From an uncultured Agathobacter sp. (GTDB lineage: Bacteria > Bacillota > Clostridia > Lachnospirales > Lachnospiraceae): DNA of 64,000 bases. The notes beneath the pieces are model-generated. The model was not told the origin of the DNA. It saw only the letters and a list, made by a program, of their open reading frames with translations, and searched no databases. The translations under genes were made by a program, and so were the position numbers. Position 1 is the stretch's first letter. Every line of letters begins with the position of its first letter. This document shows positions 63,295 to 64,000 of this stretch, piece by piece. The stretch spans positions 131,675 to 195,674 of the forward strand of contig CAKRCS010000005.1 in assembly GCA_934307695.1 (NCBI GenBank), given 5' to 3'.

Positions 63295-63705
63295 ATGGTT
63301 AAGAGTATTGTAAAAGGCAAACATATTTTTGCGAGGAAGGCACAGCCGGCTACGGAAACAGACCGGCAGGTCGTAACAGATCTTTTGGACACGCTGCGGG
63401 CAAACCGGGAAATCTGTGTCGGAATGGCTGCCAACATGATCGGCGTGAACAAATCAATTATCGTCGTTGCGGCGGGACCATTTCAATTTGCGATGGTCAA
63501 TCCCGTCATCACAGAGAAAACAGGAGAATACCAGACAAAGGAGAGCTGCCTTTCACTAGATGGGGAACGCGCTTGCACACGCTACGAGCAGATCGAAGTG
63601 GATTATCTGGACGGGAATTTCAAACCACAGCACGGCAAGTACACAGGTTTTACCGCGCAGATCATCCAGCATGAGATCGATCATTGCAATGGTGTGGTGA
63701 TATAG
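63295..63705 (+). CDS. Peptide deformylase, short form
   Basis: The enzyme removes formyl groups from new proteins. The 136-residue version carries motif 1 VGMAANMIG (GxGxAAxQxG with Gln changed to Met), motif 2 ESCLSLD (EGCLS with the Gly changed to Ser; Cys is metal ligand) and motif 3 QHEIDHCNG (HExxH-type). The usual length is 150-200, so it is a short, divergent member. It could act as a second deformylase or on other substrates. Confidence 0.75.
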   Translation: MVKSIVKGKHIFARKAQPATETDRQVVTDLLDTLRANREICVGMAANMIGVNKSIIVVAAGPFQFAMVNPVITEKTGEYQTKESCLSLDGERACTRYEQIEVDYLDGNFKPQHGKYTGFTAQIIQHEIDHCNGVVI

Positions 63706-63782
63706 TATTGCGAAAAATTATATAAAATGTATGGATTATTTTTTCCTTTTGAGTCTTATAATAATAAAGGTGAGTCCTACTC

Positions 63783-64000
63783 ATGTTTGTCATCAATCTG
63801 ATCGTGATCGTGCGTATGATGCAGCATACACCGCTTCAGTTTTTACGTCACGATCTGAAAAAGACAAAGCACAAAAAGACGATCCGTCTGCCAAAATGGT
63901 CATTCTTTGCACGCTTCCGTCTGCGTATCATGATCCAGAACAGTGTCAATTATCTGGTGCTTTTTGTGGGTATTTTCTTTATCATGGTGATGCTTGCAAT
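63783..64000 (+). CDS. FtsX-like ABC permease, start or remnant (cut by window edge)
   Basis: The open frame reads MFVINLIVIVRMMQ, then TPLQFLRHDLKKTK and a hydrophobic segment near the end (NYLVLFVGIFFIMVMLA). This pattern matches an internal part of large FtsX-type permeases, not their normal N-terminus, and a stop lies only three codons upstream. So the gene may be 5'-truncated, although AAAGGTGAG precedes the ATG. The end is outside the window. Confidence 0.6.
   Translation, partial: MFVINLIVIVRMMQHTPLQFLRHDLKKTKHKKTIRLPKWSFFARFRLRIMIQNSVNYLVLFVGIFFIMVMLA

Noticed and set aside
1..64000. tRNA and rRNA genes
   Set aside because: No cloverleaf with a GTTCRA-type T arm or rRNA segment was recognised by eye; a covariance-model scan would be needed to exclude them.

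Overview
The window reads as a Lachnospiraceae chromosome segment (Firmicutes, Agathobacter/Roseburia-like). This rests on gene content and style: a proline T-box before proS, the era-recO-glyS-ppdK neighbourhood, Rpn-type PD-(D/E)XK nuclease-transposases, GH130 mannoside and GH13 genes, pflB-pflA, BspA-like leucine-rich surface proteins, strong AGGAGG-type ribosome sites and moderate GC. The species is not determined. Nearly all genes are on the + strand; only an orphan LytTR regulator and a 50-residue membrane protein are on the - strand.

Layout. 1-6.7 kb: aroC (cut at the left edge), tgt, yajC, a lipoprotein, a DHHW-type membrane protein, T-box/proS and a HAD phosphatase. 6.7-16.1 kb: an accessory island. 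It holds a large two-HTH regulator whose 3' third turns AT-rich, a 30-codon peptide gene at 9028-9120, a decayed IS21 element, a class III lanthipeptide synthetase (LanKC) and an ABC exporter; a second ABC exporter and a transposase scrap mark its right edge. 16.2-26 kb: leuB-ilvD-ilvB, then serC-serA-DUF1015-mscS. 26-40 kb: csp, an M16C protease, era, a 59-aa gene, recO, a lipoprotein, glyS, a large FAD/4Fe-4S oxidoreductase with hypA, and ppdK. 40-52 kb: an Rpn transposase with a duplicated tail, GH130 phosphorylase, a nitrilase-family enzyme, an HD-GYP remnant, a LytTR regulator, a duplicated LRR surface protein, a CheX-like/receiver protein, VanZ and an AraC-GGDEF fusion. 52-64 kb: pflB-pflA behind a DtxR-like operator, MATE, GH13, a small membrane protein, uppP, sfp, greA, metF, two unknowns, a LUD protein, a short peptide deformylase, and the start of an FtsX-like permease.

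The most unusual system is the lanthipeptide locus. The peptide gene, too short for usual gene calling, has an N-terminal ILSLQ motif of the ILxLQ type recognised by class III synthetases. It is followed by a Ser-x2-Cys unit and a Ser-x2-Ser-x2-Cys unit, the pattern that LanKC enzymes convert to lanthionine and labionin. Synthetase and exporter follow. A palindrome, a 22-bp-arm hairpin and a possible pseudoknot leader lie between the regulator and the peptide gene, suggesting control by the HTH/TPR protein, perhaps by peptide signalling.

Other points of interest are a 39-bp palindromic repeat in two inverted copies 54 kb apart (38/39 identical), a DtxR/IdeR-like box on the pfl promoter, and several small genes (40-59 codons) with good ribosome sites.
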